A DNA stretch of 64,000 nt from Moniliella sp. 'wahieum' (lineage: Eukaryota; Basidiomycota; Moniliellomycetes; Moniliellales; Moniliellaceae). A model generated the notes under the pieces. The model did no database searches. It saw only the letters and a program-made list of their open reading frames with translations, and was not told where the DNA came from. The stretch lies in NCBI GenBank assembly GCA_003971905.1, contig RSEE01000012.1:372001-436000 (forward strand), written 5' to 3'. Below are positions 1 through 12,231 of this stretch, one piece after another (within the stretch, counting starts at the first letter, position 1; the number at the start of each line of letters is the position of its first letter). Position numbers and translations under genes: made by a program.

Positions 1-216
1 GCCACCGGCGGGGCGCGCATGTACCCTCCTCCAGGTTCGGTGCGATCTTCGGAGATGCCCTCCTCGGATGGAGACACAACGGGGTCCCAGAGCCCTCGAC
101 ACACCAGGTCCGTGTCCATTCAGTCTACCTCCCGTCTGTCCCAGGTTCTCAGCCGCGATACCTTGCAGTCCAAGACGTCGGGCGGGATTTTCAAGAGGAT
201 TTTTGGGCGCCAGTAG
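1..216 (+). CDS. 3' end of an unrecognised Ser/Thr-rich protein (partial)
   Basis: The reading frame is open from the first base and stops with TAG at 214-216, so only the last 71 residues are seen. They are rich in Ser, Thr and Arg, look disordered, and end in a short basic and hydrophobic tail (GGIFKRIFGRQ). No domain is recognisable and the upstream part lies outside the window. It runs toward the minus-strand oxidoreductase gene that ends at 703. Confidence 0.5.
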   Translation, partial: ATGGARMYPPPGSVRSSEMPSSDGDTTGSQSPRHTRSVSIQSTSRLSQVLSRDTLQSKTSGGIFKRIFGRQ

Positions 217-702
217 CTGGCAGCGGTAATTGGCTCGAAACTTGGGCAAACAACCCTTCCTGACCAAGCAGGCGTTCAAATGGGCTGGCATTTGAATGCT
301 TCATGCACCTAATCCGCGGGGCCCATTACGGAACTGTGCCCTTCTTGTTCCCATGTCCCGTCCTTTCTCCAATGGTTTCCCCAATCAGGCCATGACCTTT
401 GATTTCCCAAGTCTGTTGGCTGGGTCCACATTGCTGACCTTGTTATTCCTCTCTCCTCCCTTTTTGTTCTTGTTCACCCCCGAGGAGCAATGAGGTCCTT
501 TCTCCATTACCCCCATTTGTGGTTTTTTGTTTCAACTACCCTCCCTTTGTTATGCTGCAAGGCCCAATGTCGATACTTGCTCATCCTATACCTGCGAATT
601 TTATGGGTGTGTGTATAGGAGAGCTATTAACTTGAAGAGATGAGTCCACACAATCGAAATACTGTGGCACTTGTTCCATGCCACACGTCTTTTGCCTTCA
701 TT
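217..702. other. Convergent intergenic region, nothing recognised
   Basis: The stretch between the partial plus-strand gene and the 3' end of the minus-strand oxidoreductase is T-rich with only short frames lacking homology features. It probably holds the two 3' UTRs. Confidence 0.4.
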
Positions 703-3542
703 TCAGGCTTCACCCAATAGTTCAAAGCCAAAGTGAGTGAAGCGGCTGGGACCGGACCTGCCCACATTTGTAGTGGAGGGTTTCGTCGGAGCGTCATCGG
801 CAGGAACCCTTGACGCTTCTTCAGGCTCCGAGGACGAAGGAAGTGCCTCGGCGGCGAGCTCAATCAGTCGTACGGCAACCCGATCCGCGGCTTCACGGAT
901 CCCGATCAAATTGTACGCACCAGGGCCCACCTGCAGCGCCGAGTACGCTCCCACGACAAAAAAGGGGATCTCGGAGGACCATTGTAGGTCTTCGTTGATG
1001 AGAGGAAGCCCACTCGGATCACTGGAATAGGGTGCTGGCGGAGTAGACGACGAGTAAAAGGCAAGGACGAGAAGCTGATGGCTTGGCCAGTGGAAGAGAT
1101 AACATAGTCAACTGTCATCTCTGTCTTCACCTTGACCGTTTGGCTCATTGTATCAGTGTCGGTGGAATCCATAGCAGGCACGCCTTGGTCGCCTTTGTCC
1201 ATTTCATCCTGGGCAGAAACCTCTTGAGGGTCTGGTTTGCCCCTTTTGTGTTGGGCACGATCGAAAGCAACCTGGCGCCTGTGCTGGCTGCACAGATGCA
1301 CATTCGCTTTCTTCTGGGATTCAATCCAATCAAACGACTCTAGTGTAGTGAAGAGATGGACTTGAAGACGTCCTGTCTTCTCCCAGTACGCCAGTACACG
1401 AGCATAGTTGGGAGTCACAGCGCCTCCATTGCGGGCTTCTTTGATCATCTCCCACCTCCCCGCCGCCGAGTCCTCTTGCCAGAATCGCATTTTGTGGAGA
1501 TTGGAGTATTTTCCAAGCCATTCGTGACCCACATCGATGGGCTTGGCTATGAAAGACAACAAGCGATGAGTCAGTAACAGTAGTATGCAAAATGGTAGGA
1601 AGAAGCAGAAGTACGCACATTTAAGAGGACCTCGCATAATCAAGTGAACCTGATCAAAGTAGTTGTGCCGTAGACAAAGATCGGTAATCTGGGCCGACGT
1701 AAGTCCACCCCCAATGATAAGAAGGACTGTCGGATCTTTCCTGAGCGGATCCTTCATGCGCTCTTTCACGTGAGGGGGAGGAAGGGCATAAAGGGGATTG
1801 GCTAAAGCCAGTGAGTGGCACCAGCCTGGTCCACTGGAAGGATTCTTGTCCAGTTGGGTTTGAGAAGTCATTGCCATAGCGCTTTCTTTGGTTGAGGTGG
1901 GTACAGTTGGCTGCTGTGCGGCTGAAGTTGCACATTCCATCCTCTGCCCCCCTTTAAAAGGGGAGAGGGCACGTTGGGCATCCCACCTGGACCCACTGCA
2001 GACACCACAGAAGAGGCAGCAATAATTTGACCCGAATCGAGACGCAAGGCAAATGCCCCGGAACCCGGTGAGCCCGAATTAAAGGTAGAACAGCCACAGT
2101 CGCCGTCCTCAACCCACGCCAGGTCCACCACGGACCCACGAGCAAGGGTGACCACGGTTCCTTTGGCAGTGTGGACATGCGAGTCTTTCTTCTTGTTCAA
2201 AACTCCTCATACGTTGGCCACCATTGACCTTCTCGCTCCTTGCAAATGGGACCATCCCCAGAAAGGGAGGGCACGGCACCATGTTGCTGGCGTGCCAAAG
2301 CGTTCGATGTGGCCTTGCTCTGGCTCCTCTGAGCCGGCATAAGCTTCTCTGTCTCGGCCCCTCGACCCCCCAGCATGTCACCCTCCAATCCCGACGGAAT
2401 TCCCAACCGCTGAACGATATCTTCTTCGCAAAACCGAAAGAAAAGAGGTGTGGAGGGGGCGAAAAAGTCCTTCCGAGCCCGCTCATTGACGTTGACACCC
2501 AGTGCACGTTTTGTCATTGCATCCTCGTCCTGGGAAGCAACATGCGAGGGTTTCGTCATCCTCCTCTTGTTCTCCATCCATTTCCGTATGGGATGCCTGG
2601 GAACGAGCGCGTCGGCGGTTCTTTTTAGCCAATTTCTTGCGGCGATGCTTGGAGAGACCAGTGCCCACAATACCAGGAATTTCGAGCAAATGCGGTTGGT
2701 GACTTTCGCGTGAATCAACATCTTGCAATCCGGGAACCACTCGGCTGCCCCTGCGCATCCTGCGTCGGTCTCCGCTTGATAGACCATGGGAAGGAAATCC
2801 AGGTGGTGCGTGCCCTCCTTTGCCCATGGGCACGTTGGTAGGGGAAGCGGTGGCATCCCATCCGATCCTAGCCGCATAAGCCAGCAGATCATCATGATCG
2901 CCTGGGGATGGATGGAAAAACATGGGGAGCGGAGGAACTTGATCTCGTAGGCATCCATCAACGAACGATACTGCCCCGCCCATCCCTTTCCACACTTGTC
3001 GATGACAAGCACGCGAGGACAAGGACATTGGGGGAATGTGGGTACATCCCGGAGTATCTCCCTCGCGGAAAGAAGAGTGACACTCTTGGCTTCCATCCGA
3101 CCCCGGGGAATGACAGGGTGTTCAATACGTGGCTCGCCGTCCTTGTCCCGGCGCAGATGGAGAAGACTGGAACGAGGACGCGAGGATCTCTGGAGCCAAT
3201 GTAGGTGGCGCCGCTCTTCTTCCGTATACAGTGCGCCCGGGCGGGACTCGAGAATACGAGCCAGGGTAGCTAACCCGGCGGGCCCAGAGCCGATAATGAC
3301 TAGGTCATACGTCTCACCGCCTGGCTGGGGTCTGGGGCTGAACCGGGAACCGCCTCATCATGGATGACATTGCCTTTGCCGGATTCTTGTAGGGTCACGT
3401 TGTGCTTGTTACCAAGGTTCAGACAATGGAGGTTTTTTTCCATTGCTTGCAGCGGGACCGTGACTCGGTGTGGAGCAAGTGATGGCGGCATCTGTCCGAG
3501 AAAACGTGGCGGTTTTTGCTTGGTTGCGCGGGTGGAGGTCAT
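703..3542 (-). CDS. FAD-dependent monooxygenase-like oxidoreductase (ornithine N5-hydroxylase-like fold)
   Basis: The product is a two-dinucleotide-binding flavoprotein. Near the N-terminus (about 3290-3230) is the FAD Rossmann motif IIGSGPAGLATLARI. A central block has NERARKDFFAPST (about 2450). A second nucleotide motif, LLIIGGGLTSAQI, lies near 1715, followed by RGPLK, KPIDVGHEW and EARNGGAVTPNYARVL, which resemble uncharacterised fungal FAD proteins related to lysine/ornithine N-monooxygenases. The C-terminus (VVGAYSALQVGPGAYNLIG) stops at 703. A 60-70 nt intron with a TACTGACTC-like branch region separates RGPLK from KPIDVG (about 1551-1619). The frame changes at several places (for example near 3310, 2930, 2200 and 1005), mostly beside short homopolymers, so sequence errors are likelier than decay. 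The substrate cannot be told. The start at 3542 is the first Met upstream of the FAD motif. Confidence 0.7.
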
Positions 3543-3929
3543 GTGCTAATAGAAGGGAGGCCGAGGATGAAAATATATACCACGAATTATATAGTAGTCT
3601 TGACAGAACTCTCTCCCATAACCTATAGGCCACACGTAGACCGCAAAGGTGTCTAGAATGCCCGGAAGAAGAACAGGCTACAATAAGGGTACCCGCCCAG
3701 ACGCGAACAAGTTATGTGGAGGCATTAAATGAGGTGCGTTTTCGCGTGTGAGCACCTTCGGGGTATTGACAATTGGTATATTCTATCTCCATACTGCAGC
3801 CCTCTGATTGTTTTTGTTTTGTCTTGTTGTCTTTTCGCCAACCGTTTGAAGTGCATATACGAATTGTGTTGTTTGCACATCCGTCCGATTGCTTCAGTCG
3901 CTCCTCTGTGTTTGTACCACGGCGCATGC

Positions 3930-4472
3930 CTATACATCCCTATATCGATAATGGTGATTCAGAGGCGTTTCGCGATAGTGAGTACCGTCCGGGTCATAGA
4001 TATTCCCCAGGTCTCCTCGATCATAGCCACCTTTCTTGCCCTTACCGAAAGAAGGCTCTCTGGATCCCAACGAGAGCAACAACCGAGAGAAACCACGACC
4101 TGCTATAGACATGTTTCTGATGTGACCTGCGAGTCCTGATAATGGTCTTCTCGAAAGCAGTGATATATGTCACACATCGTGGCCAACCAAAACAACACCT
4201 ACTCTACAGAGGGACATCAAGCAGCCAGTTGCCACCACTGAGGAGGGCTAGGCTACAGAACAAGGAATGCAGAAGCTAGAAAACAAACGGAACTCGTTAG
4301 TAGAGGCCAGCTGTGAGAGGAGAATCTGAAGGGACCTTTTGGCCAAAGACGCGAGCCATACCCGCGATGGCTCAATATTTTCTCTCCGCTGCTCTCCTCT
4401 ATTTTCGCTCACTGCATCATTCCGAGCCTCTTCAGCCTTCTGGATCTCGTTTCCGGTCAGGTTTTGCGCCAT
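3930..4472 (-). CDS. Possible small spliced protein, unrecognised
   Basis: A candidate first exon begins at 4472 with the charged sequence MAQNLTGNEIQKAEEARN and meets a GTATGG donor near 4360. A candidate last exon (about 4105-3930) encodes KGGYDRGDLGNIYDPDGTHY and stops at 3930. Both pieces have protein-like composition and lie on the same strand, but the joining acceptor is uncertain and no family is recognised. It could equally be chance open frames in a promoter region. Confidence 0.25.
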
Positions 4473-4649
4473 TTCTTCCCTTCATCCATTCGACTTTTTG
4501 ACCTTCTGTTGCGTCTACATCCGCGCACTTAATGTTGCTTCCATCGATCATATCTAACCTTCTAGTATTGCTCGAATCTTGAGGTTGGACGCGTTCCGCT
4601 GTGGACATCGGGGTCCGATCGTTTCAACGTACACCTGAGCGCATTCTCG

Positions 4650-4705
4650 GCTTGAAGCTTGAAGCTAGAATTTAGCTTGAAGCTTGAGAAGCTAGAAGCT
4701 TGATC
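4650..4705. repeat. AAGCTTGA-rich tandem patch
   Basis: Five or more imperfect copies of GAAGCTTGA and GAAGCTAGA lie in tandem. A similar cluster occurs at 38376-38416. No coding sense was found. Confidence 0.6.
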
Positions 4706-5393
4706 ACATTGAAGTGTGTGACATGTGAACATGAAAGTCACCGATGTGACATGCGCATGTGACTCTTTGAGTCCTATAAGTTTTCTAACCCGGGGAGGAG
4801 TCGGATTAGGCCTTAGGGGCCGGTTAGGAGAAAAAGTAGCCTGCCCCATGCTGCACCTTATCGACCTCATCCAGTCGGCAATCGACGAACTCACTTTTTC
4901 TTTCAAGAATGGTGGCGGCGACCTCAAATACCCACCAAATACGGGGAGACTGTGGGCGGAGTTCTGGCCTTTTAGCCGGTTGGGCCTGGTTGGGCCTGGT
5001 TAGGGGTCGGTGAAGCCGGTGATGCATTATGCCATAGGCCTTAGGCCTTATATGTATAACGGGGTTAAAGTTAAGGGTTCCATGATCCATGTGTAACAGG
5101 TAACCGAGTGGTAACCTGTGGTAACCGACGTCCTGAGGAACCCTGATCGATGATCCCGCTGAGCGATGCGGCAGGCCACCACTGAGTACTGACCGGCCTG
5201 CGGAGATCCAACCGCAGCACCACGCAGCACCCCGCCCCTCCCCACCCTGGTCCGAGCGACTGCCTGCGACTGCCCACCCCAGATTCGATGGCACCATCAC
5301 CCGTCACGCTTCACGCCAAATGCACGCAGCCGGTGAGTTTGGGTGCTTGCGTCGCTATCATCTGCCAGTGCGCCAGACGCCGCTCCATCGCAG

Positions 5394-5466
5394 CCCCATC
5401 CAGCGCATCCAGCACATCCGGCGCATCCAGCACATCCAGCACTTCCAACCCATACAGCCCATCCAT
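5394..5466. repeat. CATCCAGCA-type minisatellite
   Basis: About seven imperfect 9-nt units (CATCCAGCA, CATCCGGCG, CATACAGCC) lie upstream of the chosen start of the zinc-cluster regulator, probably in its leader. If translated they would give an unlikely Ile/His/Gln repeat. Confidence 0.6.
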
Positions 5467-5611
5467 CCCTCGGCCATCATTCTTCCCCCCCACCACCATT
5501 CTCCCACCCCCCCGCCCCTGCCCGGCTCTGCTCAGGCCTGGCGCCGCCCCTCAGGACCCATGGCCCAGAGCCTGCACCCCCTCCCCGCACCCCCCGCTGG
5601 CCAAGCCCCGC

Positions 5612-5631
5612 CAGGCAGGCAGGCAGGCAGG
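5612..5631. repeat. (CAGG)n microsatellite
   Basis: Five copies of the tetranucleotide lie 50 nt before the regulator's chosen start codon. A longer array of the same unit sits at 33787-33825. Confidence 0.7.
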
Positions 5632-5682
5632 TGCGACGGGCCTGGCCATTGCACTCCCTCCCTTAGCGGCGCGTCCACGTCG

Positions 5683-8600
5683 ATGGCTACTGTCGCGTCT
5701 CCTGCCCCGGTGCGTGCGGCAACTGCACCCCCCCAGAAGAACAAGAAGCGACGCGTTTTGATGGCATGCATACGCTGCTCAAGCAAGAAGACCAAGTGTG
5801 ACGGCAACAAGCCCTGCAATGCTTGCATTGCTCTTTCCATCGCAGATGAGTGCCAGTTCAACCCCAACCCCAAGAAGCGTGGGCCTCCCAAGGGCTATTG
5901 GGCCGCCCAGCGCAAATTGCGCCAGGATGCTGCGGCCCGCACACGGACAAGCACGTCGAATGCGACTCGTCTTAGGCCTTCCACTTCTATGCTGGTGCCC
6001 CAGCCTTCCACCGTCAGCAGCGTACACGCGCGGCCCACGCCAAGCGTTGCCGTCAATGCGCAACCCATCGGTGTGCCACCCGTACCAAATCAAGGCACCT
6101 CATGGGCGCGGTTTGTTGAACCTACGGGGTCTGGGCTTTCCGGCCCTTCTCTTCCATACCGCAATAGTTCAAGGGGTCTGGAACAGAATCCAAACACCAT
6201 CGACGGGTCGACACCACCCGGCCTATCTCATTACCAACACTGGCCGCGTCTCCCGTCCTTGGCCCACATGCAAGACTCCGTCGACGCTCCTTTGTCTTCC
6301 ACAGAGGAGCCTGTCTCGATGGCTGCGGAGACGCCCAGGAACCTGTTTGGGCTCAACCCGCCCCCCTCAGCGGTAACAGATGGGGCAAGAAAAGATCCCG
6401 GCTTGACCCCGTTGCAGGCTCGATTGGTGGAGATCTACATTGCCTTTGTTCATGACCACTGGCCTTTACTGGCTCCCAACACTCTCTTTGCTCCTGGATT
6501 AGGAGGTGATGGAGCAGATCAGGATATCACCCCTGGTTCCGATCCCGCTGTGGCTTCCAAGTTGGGGGGTGAGCGCCCCAAGACGTTATCGGCCTACATC
6601 GCTTCGCTCAAGGTTAAGGTGCCACTTCTGTTCCAGATCATTTGCTGTGTGGCCATGTGCACCTTGACAGAAGATGAATCTACTGGGGGTGGAGGCGGTG
6701 CTAAGGGCAGGAATATCATCGCTGATATTCCCCGACTCCCGGGGGAGGTCCCTACGGGAGCCGAGCTGGCTGCGCTGGTAGAAAAATGCCGGGTGGCGCT
6801 GCGTCCATACGCGCACATTCGGGCTGTGTGGGGTACAAGCTCTGTTCCTGCTCGCCCTGGCCGACTACTCGGCGGGGCGCACGCAAGAAGGATGGCAATC
6901 TACGGGCCTTGTGTGCCAACTCATCTTTGATATGAACCTGCACAGGCGCCAGGGCGAAGCCGCTGTCGAGCGCATGATGCGCTTGGCTGCCGCCAGCGAT
7001 GCCCCTCCCACCGCTACGTCTTCCCTCCACCGGCGACCCCCTCCGGCCAGCTCAGTCAACTTGACCACCCAACAGGCCAATGCCAAGCATCGCCCCACCG
7101 GGTTCATGCAATCCATGCTGGCTGACATTGCCTCTGAGGAGCAAGACACTGCAGAGGATGAGCGAGCGATGTATGCGGTCGCTGGGGCCTTCACCGTCGA
7201 TGAGATTATCCAAGTGCGGCGCAGGGTCTTCTGGTGCTCCTTTGTTCTGTAAGTTTGCCACTCTCCCTACTCAACCCGGACGCTGACACTCTTTCGCAAT
7301 GCTCCAGGGACAAGTTCGTGTCGGTCGCTTCGGAACGGCCTTGTATGCTGCGAAGTGCCGAGGTGGACGTAGGCTTCCCTGTGCCCAATGGGCTGGACGA
7401 TACGCAGCCATGGCTTACCAGCAGTAGCGCCATGTTTGTGCAGCCCAACGTGATACCGGAGCTCAAGGGTGTACCGGCATGCCTGGATTCATTTTTCGTA
7501 GTCCTATCCCAACTCTGTGTCGTTACCGAGCACATTCTCGATGCCTTTTACTCTCCCGCACGCCGAGCTCTCAGCAGGCTGCCGGATCTGGGCCGGGACG
7601 ATCGCTCGGTATGCGCCAAGACATCCAGCGAATTGGGAGAAGTCGGCCCATCGCATCAGCGCGACGAAGGAACAGCGTTGGCATCCCGGTGGTTTTCCGA
7701 TTCGTTGACTTTGGGGGGGTCGAGCGGAGGTACAAATAAGGTGCTCTACCGTCCTGATCCCCAAAAGGCGCTCGCAGAGAACTACCCCGTATCCTGCGCA
7801 TGCTCACCCTCTGGTCGGAATATGTGCCGGCTCCCATGCGCACTCGGTCCACACCATTCACATACGCCCAACCACCCCGACCGGCCGTCAGTCCCATTGG
7901 CCCGATCAGCCTGAAGGCCATGCCCCCTGGCACAAGGGCTCCCCGCCCAGCTTCCTAACCATGCGAGCCTGGTCCCACCTACATGTTTTGTTGCTCCACC
8001 GACCCTTCATTGCTCATCCGCATCTGCTTCATTTTGACCTGGAGACGCTGCGAAAATATGGATTCGCACCATCGATGCCACCTGACCAGGCTGGCGCTCC
8101 AGTTGGGTCCGCAGCCGCATCTACTCCTTCGCCTCAGCCCAGTATCCCCACTCCTGCTGTGCAGCCTTGCCCTCCGTTGGAGGACGGCGAAGGGTTATGT
8201 GCTTCCCGGAGGGACAAGCCAGCCCAGGTGAAGGACAGCATGACAAGTTTAATTGGGGAACAATGCCGTCTTGGGACCGAGAAATCCAATCGGCCTGGCA
8301 TGCCTCTAGATGGCTCATCGGATGTTTTTCCGCAAGCGGCAGGTGGTTCAGCACCAAGGCCCGACATGGGGTCGACGGCTAGAGAGGATGTGGGAGCGGG
8401 AGGGGCAACCTTCTTACTTTCGCTATCGCACCCGGCCCAAGTATGCATCCAAGCGGCGGCCGAGATTATTGCCATTGCCGATGCGTACAAGAGCATTTAC
8501 CCTCCCCGCAAACTGCCCAACATCTGGGTGTACATGCTTTTCCAGGCTGGCACTGTCACCTCCTCGTTCAGTATCAATGTTTCCGCCAGCACCTCGTCGG

Positions 8601-10147
8601 CATTGAGGTACGGAGGGAAGGAGCCAGCGCGCTGTGCCTCCTCCTTCGTTAGTCACCCCCACCGCGGCCCAAGCAGCTGGCCAAGAACGGCTAGAGCAGG
8701 CACAGGCTACCTCGGCGCGCTGTCGTCATCTCCTGTCTCGCTGCGTGGCGTCGCTGGAAGAGATTGGTCGGTCACACCCTTCGGCAATCAAATTGGTCCG
8801 TATCCTCCACTCGTTGTCCGACGTTTCCTCTACTGTCGATGCGGCTGCGACTGCATCCGCCTCGGGCACTTCTAGATCAACTGTTCGGAACCCCCCTCGA
8901 GATGAAAGTCAACCGGATTCTCAACCATCCGGCGCACTGCTGCCGGTGCCGCAACCGTCCTACCCTATGGCCCCGGTGAGCAGTGGATGGACGCATGATC
9001 CTGGGCCAACCATCCCTGGACAACCCCAGCCGTACAACGGGGAGCCTCTCCTGCCCACGGCGCCTTATCGTTCATCTTTGGCCCCTCTCGTTCCGCCTCA
9101 AGCATCAATGAACAACGTTCATCCAGCTGGAATCGGGGAGACAGTGACTTGGGAGCAATTCTCAACTATCAAAATACCCCCAGTGTGCCTACCCAGGGAC
9201 GTTGGCCTGTCGAGGAATCGGGACCGGGCGCGGGATCCGCCTCTTTCTCGTACGATGCGCAGCATATGAGGGATGATGATGTGATGTTCCCTGCTGCTCA
9301 TGCGCCGCAGGCGAGAGACGAGCACCTTGAGCCGGCTCAACCTGACTTCGCTGCTGAGCCTCCAGCCGTTCTGGCGGCGAAGTTGGCCCCTCCGACTGAA
9401 CCGTATCTTGCGGGAGGGTTGGGTGCGCCCCCCCTGGCTGGAAACGTGAATGCGCCTCGGATCGAATCGGACGTGATGGCGGCAACATTGGAACGATCCA
9501 TGTGGGAGCCATTTTGGAACCAGATGCCATTTGGGGAAAACTGGGATTCGTGGCGCACGTTTTTTACCCAGGTAACGACGGACGAGCACTTAGTGCCCAA
9601 CCCGTCTAACATGGCTGCGGCAACCGAAGCGCTTCCCAACTCTGCTGGTGACGCCTCCATCAGTGGGCCATCAGCCAGGGCGTCGGGATCCACCCCGTCG
9701 GATCCCCTGTTCCCCCCGGATTTGTCCAGCTTGGGCTATTATGGAATGGCTTCTTCGGAGGCAAAGTATCCCTCAACTCTGCTCGACCAACGGTCGTTGG
9801 GAGGAGCGATCCCCCTGCCCCATTCCTACCCCCCGGACAAGGTGGTGGGACTCCGGATGGAGTGCTGTATGGCGTGCCGTACCAGCCCTGCCACTAGCAT
9901 TACAACACTAGCGGGGTATGGCCCCTCCTTTCTCCCTCCGGGATCTACCACCACCTCGGCCAACTTTGATGGGACGAGTCAACCTCCTCTTGCTCGGCCT
10001 AGCCTGACACAGAACTTGATGGGCACATGGGAACCAACTCCAGCACAGCCACCTTTGCCTGCGCACGGGGAGGCAATCCGGTTGGCTCCCACATCAGCTT
10101 CCGCCCCTGCTTCCCACTCACCGAGCGGATTTTCCTGGACACCTTGA
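5683..10147 (+). CDS. Zn(II)2Cys6 transcription factor with fungal-specific regulatory domain
   Basis: This is a nuclear DNA-binding regulator. The Gal4-type cluster lies near residues 30-60: ACIRCSSKKTKCDG, then CNAC and a last Cys, spacing C-X2-C-X6-C-X5-C-X2-C-X8-C, followed by the basic linker KKRGPPKGYW. The middle-homology region (Fungal_trans) runs from about 6400 (PLQARLVEIYIAFVHDHWPL) through RRRVFWCSFVLDKFVS and GRPS-like RPCMLRSAEVDVGFPVPN, then HVLLLHRPFIAH near 7985. A GTAAGT...CTCCAG intron at about 7251-7308 splits the RRRVFW block. The C-terminal 400 residues are Pro/Ser-rich with a WEPFWNQMPFGENWDSW motif near 9505. The frame slips near 6830, 7790, 7930, 8570 and 9150, probably assembly errors. 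Met at 5683 was chosen because upstream in-frame sequence is repeat-derived. The layout recalls XlnR-type activators, but the target is unknown. Confidence 0.8.
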
Positions 10148-11041
10148 TATGTGTACCTCTCATCCTGTCGTTTCTCCTGTTGCGCCTCTCTGCGCCTGCT
10201 GTTTTTCTTCGCACGTTTCATCTCTCCCCCATCTTCGCTTGACGCTATATTGCGAATGTATTGTTATCTGATACCTACTACTACAGCCTAGCATGATTGA
10301 TCCTGCTAATGTTCAATGCAGTTTGACGGCGCAACTGTGCCGACAGGAGGAGACGGGTTACAGAGGGGGTAGAATCCTGCGCAAGGCCTATATGGCCTCA
10401 TACACACTAACCCTTTACACGTCCTTTTTGGCATTTTATCCCCACAATACACCAACTGCACGTGTGAGGTGAATCCTACCACCCAGGGCACGAGAAATTG
10501 CCCTCCTACTAGTAGACAGTCGGAGGGCGCCAACAGACAAGGAATTCCCATATCTCCAACGACCCCGTTTCCGCCACTGTGGAGCGGCATCCGCTACATT
10601 CTTCTGCCCACGTGCGGCCGTAGTGCCAAAAGGTGTGTGGTCTGCATTACAATTTGAGGTCAGGTTCCGTTGGCTAATACAGCGTCCAAGCAAGCGACAG
10701 AAAACTGTGGGCCGAGAGCTTTTTGAGTTGGAACGTTGGGCCCAGGATGGGGGCTATAAAGTGGGACTTCCACCGCACAGCTGCATTCAATTGGGTTTTT
10801 TTTCAGGCCAGACCGTCGCTTTTGCCGCCCACCCTATATTATGCGTGGGCGCCTACAGCCTGCCCGGCCCTTTGGCTCCACCATGTCCACCAGAGCCGGT
10901 GGGGCGCCTGTGGGACATGGAGATATGCCATGCCACGGATGGAGTATTGACAGGGACAGTGACATTTCCTCGACAGCGTGTCGCAACGCTCCCATGTCTG
11001 CAGGACCGGCAGGGTTTGTGACATCCCTCTTGGGTCAACGG
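10148..11041. other. Intergenic region before tRNA-Ala, nothing coding seen
   Basis: This holds the 3' UTR of the regulator and about 800 nt without a credible gene. A TATAAA-like word lies near 10755, but no open frame follows it that looks coding. Confidence 0.4.
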
Positions 11042-11127
11042 GGGCGGATAGCTCAGTTGGTAGAGCGCACGCTTCGCATCATTTGTGCATCTGTGTGAGG
11101 TCTGGGGTTCGATTCCCTATTGGTCCA
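11042..11127 (+). tRNA. tRNA-Ala (anticodon CGC) with a 13-nt intron
   Basis: The acceptor stem is GGGCGGA/TTGGTCC with discriminator A and the G3:U70 wobble pair that marks tRNA-Ala. The D-arm is GCTCAGTTGGTAGAGC, the T-arm TGGGG-TTCGATT-CCCTA. The anticodon stem CACGC pairs with GTGTG at 11093-11097 only if 13 nt (about 11079-11091) are removed after position 37, the canonical eukaryotic intron site, leaving loop TTCGCA-T with anticodon CGC at 11075-11077. A T-run follows at 11131 as a Pol III terminator. One acceptor mismatch (5:68) is present. Confidence 0.85.
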
Positions 11128-12231
11128 ATCTTTTTTGCTCGCCTCCGCATCAGGAGTGCTTTTGATCGATCTCTCCCCTTTTAACTGAAAACGCACAAGC
11201 ATCGAACAGCCTAACAGCCGAGCAGCCGAACAGTCGCACATCGATAATCTGTCTCCGTACTACTGAAGGACTTGCACGCCACGCGTCAGTGCTCCGATTT
11301 GGTATACTTTTCATCCCGGCTATTACTGTCCATATTCGGTTGCGTCCTCATCGATCATCGACCTCGTCTCTATACTGCATCCATATCATTGACAAAGCTT
11401 AAGACTGGGACAGGGAAATGCTACGCCTAAACCGACCCGTTCATCTTGCGTATGTTGCTTGGTAACGCCACCACTCAGTCTGTTACTACACTTTATATAT
11501 GATCAACAAGGGGTTCTTTTGCAATACCGGGCGCCTTTGTCATCGTTCTCTGACACCATACACATTTACTCGTTGCGAAGCAGAAGTCTGATGCACTCGT
11601 GGTCGATCGTGAGGCCCTTAAGACTTGCTGGTGGGCAGAGTACAGCTATAATGAAATGCAGAGACGCGTCAAGCTTCAAGGGATTGATGTTGAAGACGTT
11701 GAAGGCTGATGCGCCGATGCATGGTGTAAGATGAGATCTGAAAGGATTGCGATTTGAAATTGGATTCTATGTCGCCGCTCCATGCCAGCGAACACATCGG
11801 CGAAATTGGAGTGTGCACGGGCCACCGGGGGCAGCGTGTGACATGTATGTGACATGCAACAAAACTTCTAAAACGTACCTGCGGAATAACGGCGCAGCCG
11901 GTTGCCTCGCATAACGCGTAACGCAACCGGCATCCGGCAGGTGTTTCCTGGGCCTTCGTACCTGGGCTATGCCGGGACGGCGCCAATGAAAGATTCACAT
12001 ACACAGCGATTCGATGACCTCACCGGTGGCGCCCACCCCTGGGCGCTTGTCCCTGTAACATGTAACTTGTAAGAGTGCTTTTTAGGGCGTCGACCGTCAC
12101 CAGCCTGGCGCCACAACCATCGAGCTGCTGCCCACAGCGGAGCGCGGCCCTTGGCGCTGGCCCATCAAGCGCAAGAGCGCCATCGCCATCGCCATCGCCA
12201 TCGCCATCGCCATCGCCTCCGCCTTGTCATC
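11128..12231. other. Intergenic region after tRNA-Ala
   Basis: About 1.1 kb with no recognisable gene. A minus-strand frame at 11669-12004 has no familiar features. Two GTGACATG words lie at about 11836-11856. A GCCATC hexamer array begins at 12179. Confidence 0.35.
12179..12216. repeat. GCCATC hexanucleotide array
   Basis: Six tandem GCCATC units lie just upstream of the hypothetical Ser/Pro-rich gene. A related degenerate GCCATC/GGCATC patch is found near 44278-44322 beside another Ser/Pro-rich N-terminus. Confidence 0.75.

Larger units (their letters stand above)
3543..5682. other. 2.1-kb intergenic region with possible small gene
   Basis: This lies between the divergent oxidoreductase and zinc-cluster genes. 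It contains an AAGCTTGA-rich patch (4650-4705), repeated GTGACATG words (about 4727-4765), AGGCCTTAG palindromes (about 4810 and 5035) and a CATCCAGCA minisatellite just before the regulator. A weak small-gene candidate is listed separately. Otherwise no convincing coding sequence was seen. Confidence 0.4.

Noticed and set aside
11669-12004. Minus-strand 111-residue frame
   Set aside because: Composition is unremarkable with many Cys/His/Arg from GC-rich DNA, and it overlaps an intergenic region with repeated words.
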